The position numbers and the translations under genes are program-made. From CAZVWJ01 sp964631325 (GTDB lineage: Bacteria; T1Sed10-126), in the NCBI GenBank assembly GCA_964631325.1, contig CAZVWJ010000057.1:1-15577 (forward strand): a stretch of DNA of 15,577 nt, read 5' to 3'. The notes below the pieces were generated by a model that was given only the letters and a program-made list of their open reading frames with translations, was not told the DNA's origin and made no database searches. Shown here one piece after another: positions 14,405 through 15,577 of the stretch (its first letter is position 1; each line of letters opens with the position of its first letter).

Positions 14405-15410
14405 TAATTTCTTCGTCTCCCCCGCGGGCAACAACTACTTCGCCTTCTTCTTCAAGCCGCCTGATTACGTTAACAATTTGTTGCTGGGCTTCTTCCACGT
14501 CCCGGACTCGAACCGGCCCCATGTATTCTAACTCCTCACGGATCATACCCGCGGCCCGGTTACTCATATTGTCAAATATTTTTTCTTTCACGTTTTCATC
14601 AACTGCTTTCAGGGCAAGGGCCAGCTCATCCTGATCAACTTCTCTCAATACTCTCTGCACGGAAGCGTCATCAAGCTGGGTGATATCTTCAAAGACAAAC
14701 AACTTCCGCCGGATTTCTTCGGCCAGATCAGGGTCCTCATCTTCCAATTTTTCAAGAATACTTTTCTCCATCGAGCGGTCTGCTTCGTTAAGCATTTCCA
14801 CTATAGATTCTACGCCCCCGGTAGAGGCATATTCCTCGTTAACCAGTGAGGACAACTTGCGCTCCAGGACCCTTTCTACTTCCCGGATCATCTCGGGGGA
14901 AGTCCGGTCCATAAGAGCAATCCGCTTGGAGACATCGGCCTGGAGATCCTGGGGGAATTCCTGCATAATATTAGAAGAGGTTTCACTATCCAGGTAAGCG
15001 AGAACAAGCGCAATAGTCTGAGGGTGCTCCCCCTGGATAAAATTTAAAATATGATCAGGGTCCGCGTTCCGAATAAATTCAAAGGGACGAACTTCATGGG
15101 CGGACGTAAGCCGATCCATAATATCGCGAGCTTTATCATCGCCCAGCGCCTTCTCTAAGATATTCTGTGCAGCATCCATTCCCCCCTGGCTGATATACTC
15201 CTGGGCTTTAATCATTTCGCCAAATTCTTCGAGGACAGCTTTTCTCTCCTCCGGTTCTACTGTTTCAAGCCGGGCTACCTCGAGGCTGATTTTTTCAACT
15301 TCCTGGTCGCTGAGATGCTTAAAAATTTCGGCAGAAGCATCGGACCCCAGGCTAACAAGCAGGATAGCTGTCTTCCGAATTCCACTCATCTCGTTTACGT
15401 TCGCGGCCAT
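14397..15410 (-). CDS. fliG: Flagellar motor switch protein FliG
   Basis: Rotor protein of the C ring. It binds the MS ring (FliF), FliM and the stator, and carries the torque-generating helix. The protein has 337 residues, the normal length. N-terminal domain 1-100 begins SGIRKTAILLVSLG (9-22). The EHPQ motif is at 128-131 in GEHPQTIALVLAYL. The hinge and FVF-type motif KLFVFEDI is at 236-243. The charged torque positions are kept: Lys268, Arg285 (NMSNR), Glu292-Glu293 (REEL) and Arg301 (GPVR), with acidic Glu where E. coli has Asp288-Asp289. ATG start at 15410 with GGGAGG at 15418-15423. In most species fliF lies directly upstream; here the last 167 bases are non-coding. Confidence 0.97.
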   Translation of the reverse strand: MAANVNEMSGIRKTAILLVSLGSDASAEIFKHLSDQEVEKISLEVARLETVEPEERKAVLEEFGEMIKAQEYISQGGMDAAQNILEKALGDDKARDIMDRLTSAHEVRPFEFIRNADPDHILNFIQGEHPQTIALVLAYLDSETSSNIMQEFPQDLQADVSKRIALMDRTSPEMIREVERVLERKLSSLVNEEYASTGGVESIVEMLNEADRSMEKSILEKLEDEDPDLAEEIRRKLFVFEDITQLDDASVQRVLREVDQDELALALKAVDENVKEKIFDNMSNRAAGMIREELEYMGPVRVRDVEEAQQQIVNVIRRLEEEGEVVVARGGDEEIIA

Positions 15411-15417
15411 AACCTAA

Positions 15418-15423
15418 CCTCCC
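15418..15423 (-). promoter_or_regulatory. Ribosome binding site of fliG
   Basis: GGGAGG on the minus strand, seven bases before the ATG at 15410. Confirms the start of fliG. Confidence 0.85.
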
Positions 15424-15451
15424 GGACAAAAAATTGCCCTGAAATTTAGCC

Positions 15452-15491
15452 CACATTATGCACGAAATTTTAGAATTTCGTGCATAATGTG
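15452..15491. repeat. Perfect 18-bp inverted repeat upstream of fliG
   Basis: CACATTATGCACGAAATT at 15452-15469 and its exact reverse complement at 15474-15491, separated by TTAG. It lies 42 bp upstream of the fliG start. No T-run follows in the direction of the operon, so it is not a typical terminator. A strong RNA hairpin or a binding site for a dimeric regulator are both possible. A second, shorter inverted repeat (ATACAGC/GCTGTAT, 15500-15506 and 15514-15520) lies next to it. The rest of 15411-15577 shows no coding potential by eye and no sign of the end of fliF. Confidence 0.8.
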
Positions 15492-15577
15492 TATCTATGA
15501 TACAGCACTCAAGGCTGTATTACCAAATAAATCAAGTTGTAATATTGGCCCGAAAAATTACAGACTGTTTTAAGGGA

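Overview
The window holds a stretch of a bacterial flagellar operon, all on the minus strand, in the order fliG-fliH-fliI-fliJ-slt-ylxF/motE-fliK-flgD-flgE (15410 down to 2337). Downstream of it, on the opposite strand, is one unrelated AAA-type ATPase gene (558-1703). The gene order matches the fla/che operon of Gram-positive type bacteria (Bacillota and relatives). The flagellar proteins are strongly acidic and rich in D, E, N and Q, which suggests a halophilic or salt-tolerant anaerobe of the Halanaerobiales kind. That placement is an inference; no rRNA or other marker is present.

Layout. 1-249 is repeat sequence. 279-392 (minus) is a broken C-terminal piece of a DUF433 (antitoxin-like) gene. 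558-1703 is the ATPase. 1731-2313 is repeat sequence. 2337-5621 is a giant hook gene flgE. 5622-6320 is repeats. 6321-6755 is flgD, the hook cap. 6756-7126 is hairpins and a repeat. 7127-9502 is fliK, the hook-length ruler. 9503-9877 is a repeat. 9878-10480 is a YlxF/MotE-like membrane protein. 10481-10835 is a repeat. 10836-11387 is a lytic transglycosylase. 11389-11844 is fliJ. 11845-12247 is repeats. 12248-13615 is fliI, 13619-14404 is fliH and 14397-15410 is fliG. 15411-15577 is non-coding with a perfect 18-bp palindrome.

The genes form one functional set. FliG is the rotor torque ring. FliH, FliI and FliJ form the export ATPase complex. The transglycosylase probably opens the peptidoglycan. 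FliK, FlgD and FlgE measure, cap and build the hook. fliG/fliH, fliH/fliI and fliJ/slt are tightly coupled (overlap or gaps of 1-3 bp).

The striking feature is the DNA between the genes. Every other junction (fliI/fliJ, slt/ylxF, ylxF/fliK, fliK/flgD, flgD/flgE, and downstream of flgE) is filled by 350-700 bp of one mosaic repeat family, always in the same orientation. The basic unit is about 146 bp. It has imperfect inverted ends (AGCTCGC...GCGAGCT), arms built of words repeated every 10 bp, and a core built of words repeated every 8 bp. Its right end lies 0-26 bp from the stop codon of the preceding gene and in two cases supplies that stop codon. The ATPase gene sits between two nearly identical copies of one repeat module. 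This repeat system is the best candidate here for something undescribed.
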